DNA of 64,000 nucleotides from Bifidobacterium pullorum subsp. gallinarum (GCF_000741215.1 NZ_JGYX01000005.1:342701-406700); one strand, 5' to 3'. Shown: positions 17,685-27,129, counted from the stretch's first letter. The notes: a model not told the origin generated them from the letters alone. Program-made: numbers and translations.

Positions 17685-19652
17685 ATGCATTGGGTGTATA
17701 AGATCGCTTCGATTCTGGCTGTGATTCTCGTCATTGCGACAGGCGGGTTGTATGCGCAAAATTGCGAGGACACCTACCCTTCGGGCCCTAGCCAGTGCAT
17801 CGGCATTTCCGATGCACACGGCCACACGCTGTCCGACATGTTGAACATAGCGAAAAAGAACCACGTCATGCTTGCCAAGGTCACATCGGAATCCAATGCG
17901 GAACGCGGTTTCGAACGACAGATAACGATATTCGGGCCCTCCGATACGTATGCCTCTTTTGTCAAGAAAGCAACATATCCGGATTACGGGTTCAATGCTC
18001 ACACCGTTGTGCGAAAGGGCGATGACCTTACCAATCCGCTCGGTCGTTGGCTCATCTATGGCCAGGCGGACGATGCGCAGCAAGCCGCCGACGCAATCCA
18101 CGCCAGGGGATTTGAATTCGTCAACCGCACCGCCATCAGCGCTTCCGAGCGAATCGGGAGCTTCTTCTCGAACAGTATCTCGCAAATCATCTTCGCCGGG
18201 ATTGTCATGACGTTCATCGCCGCGGCGGTATCCGCGTCGGCCTCGTCCAGAATCAGCGTGGTCCAGGAGTTCCACGGCAGGCGGCACATCAGTGTCATTG
18301 CCCGTCAAGGATTGCGGCATATGCTGTTTGCGCTAGGGACCATGCTCATCGGATGGCTGGTGTGGATCGGCATCGGGCTTATCTGTTGGCCGCACGCTTC
18401 ACCATTCGTTTTTGCCGGCCGAGTGTTCCTAGGCATCATGTCGATAACCACCATGCTCACAATGCTTGCAGCACTTGCGGCCATCATCATTGTCCGACTC
18501 GCCGTACCCGGCATCATCGCCCAAATCAATGGAAAGCGCCCATTGCGTTTTCTTATGGTGGCAAGCTGTCTAGCCACTGTAGTGGTGCTGAGTTTGACTA
18601 TGACCAGCATGAACAACGCCATCACACAACGCGCTAACACTGAGGCAGAGTCAACATCTCTGACGCAGTTACGTACATCACAGCCAGGTTTCCAGCTTTT
18701 GCTATGGTTCGTCAGCGATCAGACACAAGCGCAATATATGCCCAAGTGGAATACATTCATTGATCATGCAGCCAATGCCAAACGGATACGGTTCTCCTCG
18801 TTCCAAACGGGATGCACATGGATCGATGGCGGGCAGATGCCGAATTCGACATGCATCATCATGGATCCGGACACAGCGGAGCAACAGCATCTCCTTACTC
18901 CGTCAGACAGAACACCGGTCACCGTGCTCATGCCTACGGGAGGCACCTATGTCCCCTCATCTGTCAAGACCAATGCACTATTTTCCTATGCATTTGAACA
19001 GGAAGTCGCAGCGAGCAACCATCAATCTCTGCCGGACATCACTACACAGGACGTAACCGTCACAACCATGCCCACAAAGGCGACGCCATGGGCGTTCAAC
19101 GCAACGCCGGAAGACCGTACCACCGGCGTCCCAGTCGTCGTCCTAGACGCGCAATCGCTCAGCGGGAGCACCACGACGGCGATGGCCAGCACTGGCGGCA
19201 TGACGTTCACTTATCAATCCCGCCGGGCCATCATCGCGGCATTGCGCGACGCCGACACGCTTCCACTGGTATCGTCGGCTATTCGGCCCCGCGACGAGAT
19301 TGCCAACCAACTGGCCATCGATCAACAAGAGACGATCTTCTTCACCATTGTCGCAGCGATCGCCTTCGCCTGTTCCCTCGGCATCGGCGTCATGCTGGCA
19401 CTGATCATGTGCACCTTGCGGCGTCAAGTCATGTTCGTCGAATTTATTCACGGTGCCACGTCGCGGCTACGGTACAGCGCCATCGTACTGCTGATGCTGG
19501 CTCTTTGCGCGGCGGCGGTGCTGCCGTGTGCGCTGATGCAGCTCAACGTCATCTGTCTGGTGGCGGCCCCAGTCGCCTTCGCCATCACAACGATGGCCAC
19601 CACCATGGTTTACGATTCACGGCTCCGTGCAGACAGCATCAAGCATCCGTAA
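17685..19652 (+). CDS. Bacteriocin-associated multi-pass membrane protein (lactococcin 972 type)
   Basis: The 655-residue protein has an N-terminal membrane anchor (5-25), an external domain (about 26-155), a cluster of helices (about 165-315), a second large external domain (about 320-545) and C-terminal helices (about 555-645). RRQVMFVEFIHGATSRLRYS after the penultimate helix group resembles the bacteriocin-associated integral membrane family found next to lactococcin 972-type ABC ATPases. It should pair with the ATPase at 19745-20404 in export of, or immunity to, a peptide. No bacteriocin precursor gene is visible next to it. Start ATG 17685 has GAAAGG about 15 bases upstream, a weak site. 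Confidence 0.75.
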   Translation: MHWVYKIASILAVILVIATGGLYAQNCEDTYPSGPSQCIGISDAHGHTLSDMLNIAKKNHVMLAKVTSESNAERGFERQITIFGPSDTYASFVKKATYPDYGFNAHTVVRKGDDLTNPLGRWLIYGQADDAQQAADAIHARGFEFVNRTAISASERIGSFFSNSISQIIFAGIVMTFIAAAVSASASSRISVVQEFHGRRHISVIARQGLRHMLFALGTMLIGWLVWIGIGLICWPHASPFVFAGRVFLGIMSITTMLTMLAALAAIIIVRLAVPGIIAQINGKRPLRFLMVASCLATVVVLSLTMTSMNNAITQRANTEAESTSLTQLRTSQPGFQLLLWFVSDQTQAQYMPKWNTFIDHAANAKRIRFSSFQTGCTWIDGGQMPNSTCIIMDPDTAEQQHLLTPSDRTPVTVLMPTGGTYVPSSVKTNALFSYAFEQEVAASNHQSLPDITTQDVTVTTMPTKATPWAFNATPEDRTTGVPVVVLDAQSLSGSTTTAMASTGGMTFTYQSRRAIIAALRDADTLPLVSSAIRPRDEIANQLAIDQQETIFFTIVAAIAFACSLGIGVMLALIMCTLRRQVMFVEFIHGATSRLRYSAIVLLMLALCAAAVLPCALMQLNVICLVAAPVAFAITTMATTMVYDSRLRADSIKHP

Positions 19653-19744
19653 TGCCGGGCCAGCCGGAGTCGGCATGACCGGACACGTCTGCCCCACGGC
19701 AATCCTGCCAATTCACATCACTATATTCCGAAAGAAGCATCACC

Positions 19745-20404
19745 ATGTCAGCAGCATCACAGATTCCCAACAAAACCCTAGCCGTGCGCGGCTTAACCAA
19801 ACGCATGGGCGAACGGGTCCTGTGGTCCGGTCTCAATCTGGAATTCCTGCCCGGGCAGATGACGGCGCTCACCGGCCAAAGTGGCTGCGGTAAGACCACA
19901 CTACTCAACGTGCTCGGTCTGCTGGAACGGCCCACCGGCGGGGTCGTCACCTACGGCACACGCGACCTGACCGACGGGAGCCCTCGGACACGGCGGCTCA
20001 TGCACCGCAACGTCATGGGGTTCATGTTCCAGAACTACGCGTTGGTCGAACAATGGACCGTCGCTCAGAACCTGCAGCTGGCCTTGCGCTGCGTCGGCGT
20101 GGCAGCGTCCGAACGACGCCGGCTCATACGACGCGCGCTGCACGTCGTCCATCTGGACGGGTATGACAAGCGGCTCGTGTACACGTTGAGCGGCGGCGAG
20201 CAGCAGCGCGTCGCCATCGCGCGGATCGTCATCCGTTCGCCGCGCATCGTGCTGGCCGACGAGCCGACCGCGGCATTGGACGCGGACAACCGGGCCGTGG
20301 TCATGCATCACCTACGACGCTTCGCCGACGACGGGGCAATCGTAATCTACACGACGCATAACGAAGAGGACGCCGCGGACGCCGACCGCATCATCAAACT
20401 GTAA
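19745..20404 (+). CDS. ABC transporter ATP-binding protein, bacteriocin-export type
   Basis: The 219-residue ATPase has Walker A GQSGCGKTT (about 44-52), signature LSGGEQQRVAIAR (about 149-161) and Walker B IVLADEPTAALD (about 169-180). It resembles the MacB/LolD-like group and the lactococcin 972-type export ATPases. It lies 92 bases after the membrane-protein gene in the same direction and is followed by a terminator, so the two form an operon. It should energise the partner permease. Confidence 0.88.
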   Translation: MSAASQIPNKTLAVRGLTKRMGERVLWSGLNLEFLPGQMTALTGQSGCGKTTLLNVLGLLERPTGGVVTYGTRDLTDGSPRTRRLMHRNVMGFMFQNYALVEQWTVAQNLQLALRCVGVAASERRRLIRRALHVVHLDGYDKRLVYTLSGGEQQRVAIARIVIRSPRIVLADEPTAALDADNRAVVMHHLRRFADDGAIVIYTTHNEEDAADADRIIKL

Positions 20405-20482
20405 CGGATGTACACCGCCACATCAGCCACCTGTTCTCCGTAGCGGTTTCGTCATTCCGTCGTCCAAACAAGTGAACTGTTG

Positions 20483-20522
20483 AAAAGATGGCGCGGACGA
20501 AGGGTCCAGCGCCACCTTTTTA
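20483..20522 (+). terminator. Rho-independent terminator after the bacteriocin-type ABC operon
   Basis: AAAAGATGGCGC and GCGCCACCTTTTT pair around an inner GGAC/GGTCC stem, ending in a T-run. GAACTGTTGAA just before and AACAACTG just after echo the CAACAGTTGAA motif seen on the far side of the kinase gene. Confidence 0.8.
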
Positions 20523-20611
20523 ACAACTGACTACCGTTACGCCGACGGCGTAGCAGCGTCGATCGGTCATCCGTTGCACGACGGACGACCGGAGTCAACC
20601 ACCCGCCAAAC

Positions 20612-22480
20612 TCACTCGGCGGCGAGCTTGGCTTTCTCGGCGGCCAGGCGCTGGGCCTCGGCCTCACGGCGGGCGGCCAGCTCGGACTCGAAGCGCGCCA
20701 GCTCCTCCTCGACGGCCTCCTTCGGGATCTTCGCGAAGATCGGCGTGGGCTTGGCCACCGGGGTGCCGGGAACGATCGGCTCGCTGGCCCACGGGCGCAC
20801 GGTCTCACCGAGCTTGTAGTCGCCGGTGATGATCGGATAGGTGAAGCCGGGCTTGTCCAGATCCTCGACCTCCTCGATGCGCGGCAGCGGCGAGAACACG
20901 CCCGTGCCGCCCAGCGCCTCCCACACCTTCTGCGCGGAGTGCGGCAGGAACGGGGCCAGCAGGTGGTTCGCGTCGGACACAGCCTGCGCGGCCACGTGCA
21001 GCACGGTGCCCAGTCGCGCCGGGTCGTCCTTGATCTTCCATGGTTCGGTGGCGGAGATGTACTTGTTGATGTCGCCGACCACGCGCATCGCCTCGGTCAG
21101 CGCGTTCTTCTGGCGGTGGCGTTCGATCAGGTCGCCGACCGTGGCGAACGCGGTCCGGGTCTCCTCCAGCAGGGCACGGTCCTCGTCGGTCATCTTCGAT
21201 TCGTCCAGCGCAGGGATCTCGCCGAAGTTCTTGTGCATGAGGTTGGCCACGCGGTTGACCAAGTTGCCCCAGCTGGCGGCCAGCTCCTCGTTGTTGTGGC
21301 GCACGAACTCGCTCCAGGTGAAGTCCGCGTCGGAGGTCTCCGGACCGGCCACCGAGATGTAGTAGCGCACGGCGTCCACGGGGTAGCGCGCCAGGATATC
21401 CTTCACGTAGATCACGATGCCGCGCGAGGAGCTGAACTTGCGCCCCTCCATCGTCATGAACTCGCTGGCCACCACCTGTTCGGGCATGTTGAGCGGACCG
21501 AGCTTGCCGGCCTCGCCGCCCTTGGAGCCGGCACCGTTGTAGCCGAGCATCTCGGAGGGCCAGATCTGCGAGTGGAAGGTGATGTTGTCCTTGCCCATGA
21601 AGTAGTAGCCGGGCGTGGAGGGGTCACACCACCACTTGCGCCAGTCCTCCGGGGTCTCGCCGAAGCGGCGGGCCCATTCGATCGAGGCCGACAGGTAGCC
21701 GATCACCGCGTCGAACCACACGTACAGGCGCTTGTTCGGGTTGTCGATCCAGCCATCCACCGGCACCGGGATGCCCCAGTCGATGTCGCGTGTGATGGCG
21801 CGGGGCTTGACCTCCTTGAACAGGCCGATCGAGAAGTTGATGACGTTGGTGCGCCAGTCGGTGCGGGTCTTGAGCCACGCCAGGTTCGCCTCGGCGAGCG
21901 CCGGCAGGTCCAGGAAGAAGTGCTCGGTCTCCTCGAAGCGCGGGGTCTCGCCGTTGATCTTCGAGACCGGGTTGATCAGCTCGTCCGGATCCAGCTCGTT
22001 GCCGCAAGCGTCGCACTGGTCGCCGCGCGCGCCGTCGGTGTGGCAGATCGGGCATTCGCCCTCGATGTAGCGGTCGGGCAGCGTGCGCCCGGTGGAGGGG
22101 CTGATCGCCACCTTCTGGGTGCCCTTATAGATGTATCCGTTCTTCAGGCACTGCTTGAACAGCTCCTGCACCACCCGTTCGTGGTTGCCGGTGGTGGTGC
22201 GGGTGAACAGGTCGTAGCTCAGGCCCAGGTCACACAGGTCCTTGGCGATCACGCGATTGTACCGGTTCGCCAGCTCCTGGGCGCTCAGCCCCTCCTTCTC
22301 CGCTTCCACCAGGATCGGGGTGCCGTGCTCGTCGGTGCCGGACACCATCAGCACGTCATTGCCCTTCATACGCTCATAGCGCGCATACACGTCCGAGGGG
22401 ACGCCGAATCCGGCCACATGGCCGATATGGCGGGGGCCGTTCGCATACGGCCAGGCAACATTCACCAGTACATGAGTCAT
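20612..22480 (-). CDS. metG: Methionyl-tRNA synthetase
   Basis: The 622-residue class I synthetase charges tRNA-Met. The HIGH-type motif is PRHIGH at about 16-21. The knuckle [18 protein letters not shown] (about 140-157) has four Cys for zinc. The KMSKS-equivalent loop is KFSSS near residue 345 ([11 protein letters not shown]), a variant common in this subgroup. The C-terminal end ([19 protein letters not shown]) is a charged helix, and no tRNA-binding (Trbp111-like) domain follows. It is monocistronic. Confidence 0.95.
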   Translation of the reverse strand: MTHVLVNVAWPYANGPRHIGHVAGFGVPSDVYARYERMKGNDVLMVSGTDEHGTPILVEAEKEGLSAQELANRYNRVIAKDLCDLGLSYDLFTRTTTGNHERVVQELFKQCLKNGYIYKGTQKVAISPSTGRTLPDRYIEGECPICHTDGARGDQCDACGNELDPDELINPVSKINGETPRFEETEHFFLDLPALAEANLAWLKTRTDWRTNVINFSIGLFKEVKPRAITRDIDWGIPVPVDGWIDNPNKRLYVWFDAVIGYLSASIEWARRFGETPEDWRKWWCDPSTPGYYFMGKDNITFHSQIWPSEMLGYNGAGSKGGEAGKLGPLNMPEQVVASEFMTMEGRKFSSSRGIVIYVKDILARYPVDAVRYYISVAGPETSDADFTWSEFVRHNNEELAASWGNLVNRVANLMHKNFGEIPALDESKMTDEDRALLEETRTAFATVGDLIERHRQKNALTEAMRVVGDINKYISATEPWKIKDDPARLGTVLHVAAQAVSDANHLLAPFLPHSAQKVWEALGGTGVFSPLPRIEEVEDLDKPGFTYPIITGDYKLGETVRPWASEPIVPGTPVAKPTPIFAKIPKEAVEEELARFESELAARREAEAQRLAAEKAKLAAE

Positions 22481-22556
22481 AGCCCCGATTATCAGGCTCA
22501 GCGCGGACAGTTCGTCAACCCCGACTTACGCACCATACAGCGCGGTCCACCGGCGA

Positions 22557-22573
22557 TTATCCACATATCCACA
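22557..22573 (+). promoter_or_regulatory. Two adjacent DnaA-box-like sequences
   Basis: TTATCCACA at 22557-22565 matches the DnaA box consensus, and ATATCCACA follows with one mismatch. They lie in the gap upstream of the AbiEi-like gene. Two boxes are too few for an origin; they may be chance or a DnaA-responsive promoter. Confidence 0.3.
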
Positions 22574-22624
22574 ACTTTCCCTCCGGCGCTGGCACCGACC
22601 ACTGCCGACGCGTACCGTCGAACC

Positions 22625-23203
22625 ATGGATACGACATCACCAACCACGGCAGCCATGTTCCCGCTGCTCCGCGACGACGCGCTTCCGGGCCCCATGAGCA
22701 TGCATCGACTCGCCGAGATCGGCGCGATCCACCAGCTCGACGACGACAGCGCCTACCTGTCCGAGGACGCGGAGACGCTGTTCGGCAGGGCCAACATCAC
22801 CAACATCCTCAAGCCGTTCAATACGGTGTCCTGCGCCGTCAGCGCCGCGTGGGTCTGGCTGGGCGGTCGCTTCCCCGACACCATCGACGTCATCTCCACC
22901 TCGCATTACCGCGCCCCGATACGCGGACGACGGGTCCGGGTGTTCAACCGCAAGGCCCCGCGCGACCACATCGCCACCATAGGCTCGCTGCAGGTCACCA
23001 CGCCGGCGCGGACGGCATGCGATCTGGCGCTGCTCCCCGCCACCGAGCACCCCGGCAGGGAAGCCGCCGCCATGATCTACGCCATGATGGATTCCGGACG
23101 CTGCAAACCACGCGACTGCCTGGACATCCTCGACGAGAACCGCTACTGGGCCAACGCCCCTCGCGCCCGCACATTCTTCGAATATCTCGCACCCTGTTTC
23201 TAA
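22625..23203 (+). CDS. AbiEi-like (type IV antitoxin C-terminal fold) protein
   Basis: The 192-residue protein shows the order seen in AbiEi-family antitoxin/regulator proteins: VSCAVSAAWVWLGGRFPDTIDVISTSHYRAP, RGRRVRVFNRKAP and a terminal VTTPARTACDLALL. No AbiEii-type nucleotidyltransferase toxin is adjacent, so it may be an orphan. Start ATG 22625 has no clear Shine-Dalgarno sequence, so the transcript may be leaderless. The frame remains open upstream across metG, but that is an antisense shadow. Confidence 0.6.
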   Translation: MDTTSPTTAAMFPLLRDDALPGPMSMHRLAEIGAIHQLDDDSAYLSEDAETLFGRANITNILKPFNTVSCAVSAAWVWLGGRFPDTIDVISTSHYRAPIRGRRVRVFNRKAPRDHIATIGSLQVTTPARTACDLALLPATEHPGREAAAMIYAMMDSGRCKPRDCLDILDENRYWANAPRARTFFEYLAPCF

Positions 23204-23247
23204 CTACGCCCGACCACCCCCGACCGCATACAGCACCGAAGCCCCCC

Positions 23248-23577
23248 ATGACCGCCCGACTTGCACGACTACAGACGCACACGCAGCAGCGCAGCGCATC
23301 TACGACACAAGAACGGCTGCACGCCCTCACACTGCAGCGCATCCGACAGGCAACGGCCGCGGTTCCCCCGCCGCCGTTGCAGCCCACGCCGGCCATCGCC
23401 TGCGCACCGGACACGCCGGTTGAGACCTTGTGGGCCATAGCCCGCAGCCATCCGGAGCTGCGACGTTGGATTGTGGCCAACCCCAATGCCGACGCCGATC
23501 TCCTGGAATACATCTCGCAGCAAGGCGGCCCCCATGTCAGGCGCTCACTGGATATCCTGCTCGCCTCGCTCGCATGA
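23248..23577 (+). CDS. Small LRV-repeat (variant leucine-rich) protein
   Basis: The 109-residue product has a proline-rich middle and a C-terminal segment SHPELRRWIVANPNADADLL that matches the variant leucine-rich repeat found in many bifidobacterial proteins. It follows the AbiEi-like gene by 44 bases on the same strand. Only one or two repeat units are present, fewer than usual. Function is unknown. Confidence 0.6.
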   Translation: MTARLARLQTHTQQRSASTTQERLHALTLQRIRQATAAVPPPPLQPTPAIACAPDTPVETLWAIARSHPELRRWIVANPNADADLLEYISQQGGPHVRRSLDILLASLA

Positions 23578-23595
23578 GACCTGAGCCCGGTCCCG

Positions 23596-24639
23596 TCACG
23601 ACTTCATCGCCAGCACCGCGGCATACACCTGCTTGCGGTTCGCCAAGGAGCCGTCCGGCAGCGGATGCTCCTCCACCACCTGCATGATGGCGTCCTTGAT
23701 GCGCAGCCCGTCCTCCAGCGCGCGGTCGACCGCCAACACCGCCAAATCCGCCACCGACAGCGACGCCGGAGCGGCGGCCTGCACGTCCGTCTCGGATGCG
23801 CCACCCACCACCAGCACCATCTCCCCGCGAGGCGGGTCATCGACCACGCTCTGCCGAATCTCGCCGATCGTGCCGCGCCGCACCTGCTCGTATTCCTTCG
23901 TCAGCTCGCGGCACAGCGCCATCGGACGGTCCGGTCCGAACGCCTCCAGCAGGTCCGCCATCGACTCGTCGATGCGGTGCAACGTCTCATAGAACACCAT
24001 CGTGCGGCGTTCCGCGCGCATCGTGCGCAGGTACTGCATCCGCTCCGAGTGCTTCCGCGGCAGGAATCCCTCATAGCAGAACCGGTCGGTCGGCAGGCCG
24101 GACAATGCGAGCGCGTCCAGGACCGCGGAGGGGCCGGGCGCGCAGGTCACCGGCAGACCGCGCTCGATGGCCCGGCGCACCACCGCCAGACCGGGGTCGT
24201 TGATCGTCGGCATGCCCGCATCGGAGACGACGAGCACCGTGGCGCCGGATTCCACCCGGTCGAGCAGGCCGTCGGCTTTCTCGCGTTCGTTGTGGTCGTG
24301 GTAGGCGACGACATGGCCGCCGACGTGCACGCCGAGACGGTTGGCGAGCGCGTACAGCCGTCGCGTGTCCTCGGCGGCGACGATGTCGGCGTGCTCCAGC
24401 AGGGCGATCAGACGCGCGGAGGCGTCGCCGTCGTTGCCGATCGGCGTGGCGGCCAGCACCACGGTGCCCCGGGGAATGGCAATCGCACGCGTCGCGGTGC
24501 GTTCCGACGACCGGGAGTCGCCAACGTCGGCCGCGGAATCGTCAGTACCGGTTATGGCAGTCGTATGGTCCATGGCTGCGGCCGAGTCGTCGGAACCGTC
24601 GGGGGTCATCGCATATGTCAGGTGCTGCACGTCTTCCAT
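23596..24639 (-). CDS. rsmI: 16S rRNA (cytidine-1402-2'-O)-methyltransferase
   Basis: RsmI uses S-adenosylmethionine to methylate the ribose of C1402 in 16S rRNA. The tetrapyrrole-methylase fold is evident from GTVVLAATPIGNDGDAS, AEDTRRLYALANRLGV, VSDAGMPTINDPG and RFCYEGFLPRKHSER. The 347-residue product carries an acidic, Ser/Thr-rich N-terminal extension of about 55 residues absent from typical members, so the true start may be downstream of 24639. It ends 18 bases from the convergent LRV gene. Confidence 0.92.
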   Translation of the reverse strand: MEDVQHLTYAMTPDGSDDSAAAMDHTTAITGTDDSAADVGDSRSSERTATRAIAIPRGTVVLAATPIGNDGDASARLIALLEHADIVAAEDTRRLYALANRLGVHVGGHVVAYHDHNEREKADGLLDRVESGATVLVVSDAGMPTINDPGLAVVRRAIERGLPVTCAPGPSAVLDALALSGLPTDRFCYEGFLPRKHSERMQYLRTMRAERRTMVFYETLHRIDESMADLLEAFGPDRPMALCRELTKEYEQVRRGTIGEIRQSVVDDPPRGEMVLVVGGASETDVQAAAPASLSVADLAVLAVDRALEDGLRIKDAIMQVVEEHPLPDGSLANRKQVYAAVLAMKS

Positions 24640-24698
24640 ACCATCCAGTATCCCGCAACCGGTCGATGCGCCGGCCCGCGGTCGTTGCTCGACGTGAG

Positions 24699-25019
24699 CT
24701 AGTTCAGGCGTTTCAACAGGTCGGCGAGTGTGGTTTGTGCGAGACGGTGTTCCAACGCCGCCTGGGCGTCGGCCAGCTCTCCGTCCAGCACCTCGTGGAT
24801 ATGGCCGCCGACCGGACAGTCCGGGTTGGGATGGGTGTGGAAGTCGAACAGGTTGCCGCCATCCAGCGAATCGACGGCACGGAACACATCGAGCATGGTG
24901 ATATCCGCGGGATCCTTGGCCAGTGACGCGCCGCCCACGCCGGCTTCCACGGTGACGAGGTCGGCGTGCCGTTCGTCATCTTCACCGTATTCACCGACCG
25001 CGATGAGGAGCTCTATCAT
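24699..25019 (-). pseudogene. Rrf2-family regulator remnant lacking the helix-turn-helix
   Basis: ADLVTVEAGVGGASLAKDPADITMLDVFRAV and NPDCPVGGHIHEVLD are the C-terminal half of an Rrf2 regulator. In family members the first helix (here IELLIAVGEYG) is separated from this part by a winged helix-turn-helix of about 35 residues. Here LLIAVGEYGEDDERHADLV joins them directly, so the DNA-binding region is deleted. The ATG at 25019 shares the CATG tetranucleotide with the divergent SIR2 fragment. Probably non-functional. Confidence 0.65.
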
Positions 25020-25599
25020 GACCTGCTTGACCGTTGACCCAACCTCGACGTCACCCTTCGAAGCGGCACCTGCGGCGAGGAACGAGATCCCGTCCGATCC
25101 CGCATTCGCCGCCGCACGCGACGCGCTGCGCCGCGCCGACCACATCCTGATCGGCGCCGGCGCGGTGCTGTCGACCGCAGCGGGACTCGCCTACAACGGC
25201 CCCAGGTTTAAGCGTCTGTTCGCCGCGTTCATCGAGCGATACGGCATGACGGACATGTACTCCGCGGGCTTCTACCCGTTCCGCACACTCGCCGACTATT
25301 GAGCGTACTGGTCGCTGCAAATCGCCGTCAACCGGTACGACGCCCAGGCGACGGCGCTCTACCGCACCATCGCCGATTGGACCGCACAGCGCGATACGTT
25401 CGTCATCGTGGTCATCGAGGTCGCTTTCCTGGCGATCTTCTTCTTCGTGCCGTTCGTGCGCGTGTTGGCCGTCATCTTCGGTTTCTCCTGGATCACCTAT
25501 GCCAAGTCGCTGGTGTTCCTCAAGGCGTTCGACAAATTCTCCGACCCGGCCAAGGCCATGGAGCAGCCCACCTACGTCAACAGCAGCGCCTCGTTGTAA
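25018..25599 (+). pseudogene. SIR2-family fragment with nonsense codon fused to a membrane-protein tail
   Basis: From ATG 25018 the frame encodes a SIR2-type NAD-binding N-terminus (ALRRADHILIGAGAVLSTAAGLAYNGPRF, then YGMTDMYSAGFYPFRT). It stops at TGA 25300-25302, where relatives have Trp (Y-W-A-Y-W). After the stop the same frame continues as SIR2 (AYWSLQIAVNRYDA) to about DTFVI, then changes abruptly into a hydrophobic tail (VVIEVAFLAIFFFVPFVRVL, ending FSDPAKAMEQPTYVNSSASL) that belongs to another membrane protein. One nonsense mutation plus one deletion junction explain it. Confidence 0.7.
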
Positions 25600-25636
25600 C
25601 GGGCGCAACCGCAGACTTCATCTCCCTCCTTCCTCT

Positions 25637-25666
25637 GGGGCTCCCGGACGTTCAACCGGGAGCCCC
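25637..25666 (+). terminator. Hairpin terminator after the chimeric pseudogene
   Basis: GGGGCTCCCGG (25637-25647) pairs perfectly with CCGGGAGCCCC (25656-25666) and is followed by GCCTTATTTC. It was probably the terminator of the membrane protein whose tail survives upstream. Confidence 0.65.
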
Positions 25667-25828
25667 GCCTTATTTCGCACCGCCACACCCGGCCACGCCG
25701 CCTTGCCTGGACTGCGATGCATTTCTTACTCCTCCCCTATCTTCACAATCCAATCCCACGATTTATCGGGAATAGTTCACGGTCACAATAGATCCAAGTC
25801 CGAGGGACGACGCCACGACGCTGCGGAT

Positions 25829-25857
25829 TTGCATTTGGGCAGGGGTAGCACTATAGT
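25829..25857 (+). promoter_or_regulatory. Promoter of tRNA-Ala
   Basis: TTGCAT (25829-25834) and TATAGT (25852-25857) are separated by exactly 17 bases, 36 bases upstream of the mature tRNA. Confidence 0.65.
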
Positions 25858-25861
25858 TGCC

Positions 25862-25890
25862 GATGTTGTCCTGCGGAGCAAGACAACATC
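25862..25890 (+). other. Perfect hairpin in the tRNA leader
   Basis: GATGTTGTC (25862-25870) and GACAACATC (25882-25890) form a 9-bp stem between promoter and tRNA, ending 3 bases before the tRNA 5' end. It may guide 5' processing or sequester the leader. Confidence 0.6.
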
Positions 25891-25893
25891 CAC

Positions 25894-25966
25894 GGGGCTG
25901 TAGCTCAGTTGGTAGAGCGCTTCGTTCGCATCGAAGAGGTCGTGGTTTCGATTACCATCAGCTCCA
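25894..25966 (+). tRNA. tRNA-Ala, anticodon CGC
   Basis: The 73-base cloverleaf has acceptor GGGGCTG/CAGCTCC with one G-T wobble, D-arm GCTC...GAGC, and anticodon stem CTTCG/CGAAG with loop TTCGCAT (anticodon CGC). The T-stem is GTGGT/ACCAT with loop TTCGATT. The discriminator base is A and CCA is not encoded. It reads GCG codons and sits inside a region of decayed genes. Confidence 0.92.
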
Positions 25967-25971
25967 CGAGG

Positions 25972-26007
25972 ACCCTCCGGATTCCACCCCGGAGGGTTTT
26001 CTTTTTC
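25972..26007 (+). terminator. Terminator of tRNA-Ala
   Basis: ACCCTCCGG (25972-25980) pairs with CCGGAGGGT (25989-25997), followed by TTTCTTTTTC. Confidence 0.85.
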
Positions 26008-26229
26008 CACATGCCCACCGCAATCCTCCCCTCAGGCAGAAGCCGGATGTATCGCTACTCACATATTCGCAATATTGACACGACTGAAGAGTTCAAGTAC
26101 ACGTATAGGTACGCGACGAACATCAGGAAACGGCCGTCTTCCGCAGCCTTCTACACAGGTTCCGCCGTTCGGCTGTTTCTTGGCATGCACGCGCCACCGC
26201 ATATCTGCCGCATAGCGGTATCGCTGGGT

Positions 26230-27050
26230 TCACAATCGCGTCGAGTTGACGAATTCAACCAACGGAGACAAATCCGATGACCAGAACAGGAACGCGCCCG
26301 CATCTTGTGCGGAGACGAGATTAGCCGTCTTGAAACAGTCCTGAAGGACGGCACCGGACACACATTGCTCCCCGAATGCGGCACGCCATTTGAATACCTT
26401 GTCCACCGCCTCGTGATTCAACCGTTTGAACGAGTTGACCTCGCTGTTCGACACCTTGCATTCAAGGCACATGATGCGACCGTCGAAAAGGCCGAGCACG
26501 ATGTCCGCCTTGGTCCCCGCCACCTTCGTCTCCCGCTCGAACACTTGCCCGCGTGCGGGCCCATCGGCAGACAGACGGAAATCATGTCCTTCGACAGGAC
26601 TCATGCCGCATTCCGACACCAATGTCTCCCTGACGATGTTTTCCTGCGCCTTGCTTGATCCGCCGCGCATATACGTTTTCGTCTTCTGATCGGCCACCAG
26701 TGCCGCGATCGCGACGCAAGCGGCATGACGCTGCTCGTCGGTCGGTTCCATGCCGGAAGCCACCCAAGGGAACACATCCGTGTTGATGTTCCTTGCGAGA
26801 TAGTCGAGTGCGGCCTCCGCCAGCTCACCATCCCTAAATCGGCTTGCGCTGGAGGTCCCCGCACCGGACAGGTTCTTGAAATCGTCCTCGCTGACGGTCG
26901 GCCGGTCCGTGTTGCGCAACGTCAGCAGAAGACCGTCAATCAGAAGACTTTGACCTTGTTCCTTCAGCAGGAGCAGATCGTTCGTACGGGCAAGAACATC
27001 GGAAACGGCGGCATACGCCTCACTGAAACACGCGTGATAATACCCGCCTA
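26230..27050 (-). pseudogene. XamI-type restriction endonuclease remnant, N-terminus lost
   Basis: The C-terminal part matches RE_XamI enzymes: KADIVLGLFDGRIMCLECKVSNSEVNSFKR carries the PD-(D/E)XK motif (Asp, then Glu-Cys-Lys), followed by LFWSSDLSPLVEFVN. Coding similarity extends upstream of the only usable start (TTG 26919) through EAYAAVSDVLARTNDLLLLK to about 27040. That frame has no ATG, GTG or TTG before the TAA at 27130-27132. The first ~50 residues of the family are missing. No methyltransferase is nearby. A shortened product from 26919 could be made but would lack the N-terminal domain. Confidence 0.7.
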
Positions 27051-27129
27051 ATCGGGCCTCTTCTACGCTACGGTCCGAAGGCCGTGTTGTCGCACGCGGG
27101 GCTGGCGGTGTCTCGGCGGAAAACGCATG

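Noticed and set aside
22557..22573. Replication origin
   Set aside because: Only two DnaA-box-like sequences are present, with no AT-rich unwinding region and no dnaA or dnaN nearby.
24730..25017. Upstream extension of the SIR2 fragment
   Set aside because: The frame is open but is antisense to the Rrf2 remnant and lacks SIR2 similarity before ATG 25018.
25603..26229. Integrase or attachment site beside tRNA-Ala
   Set aside because: I looked for an integrase gene or a repeated tRNA 3' end near the decayed island and saw neither within the window.
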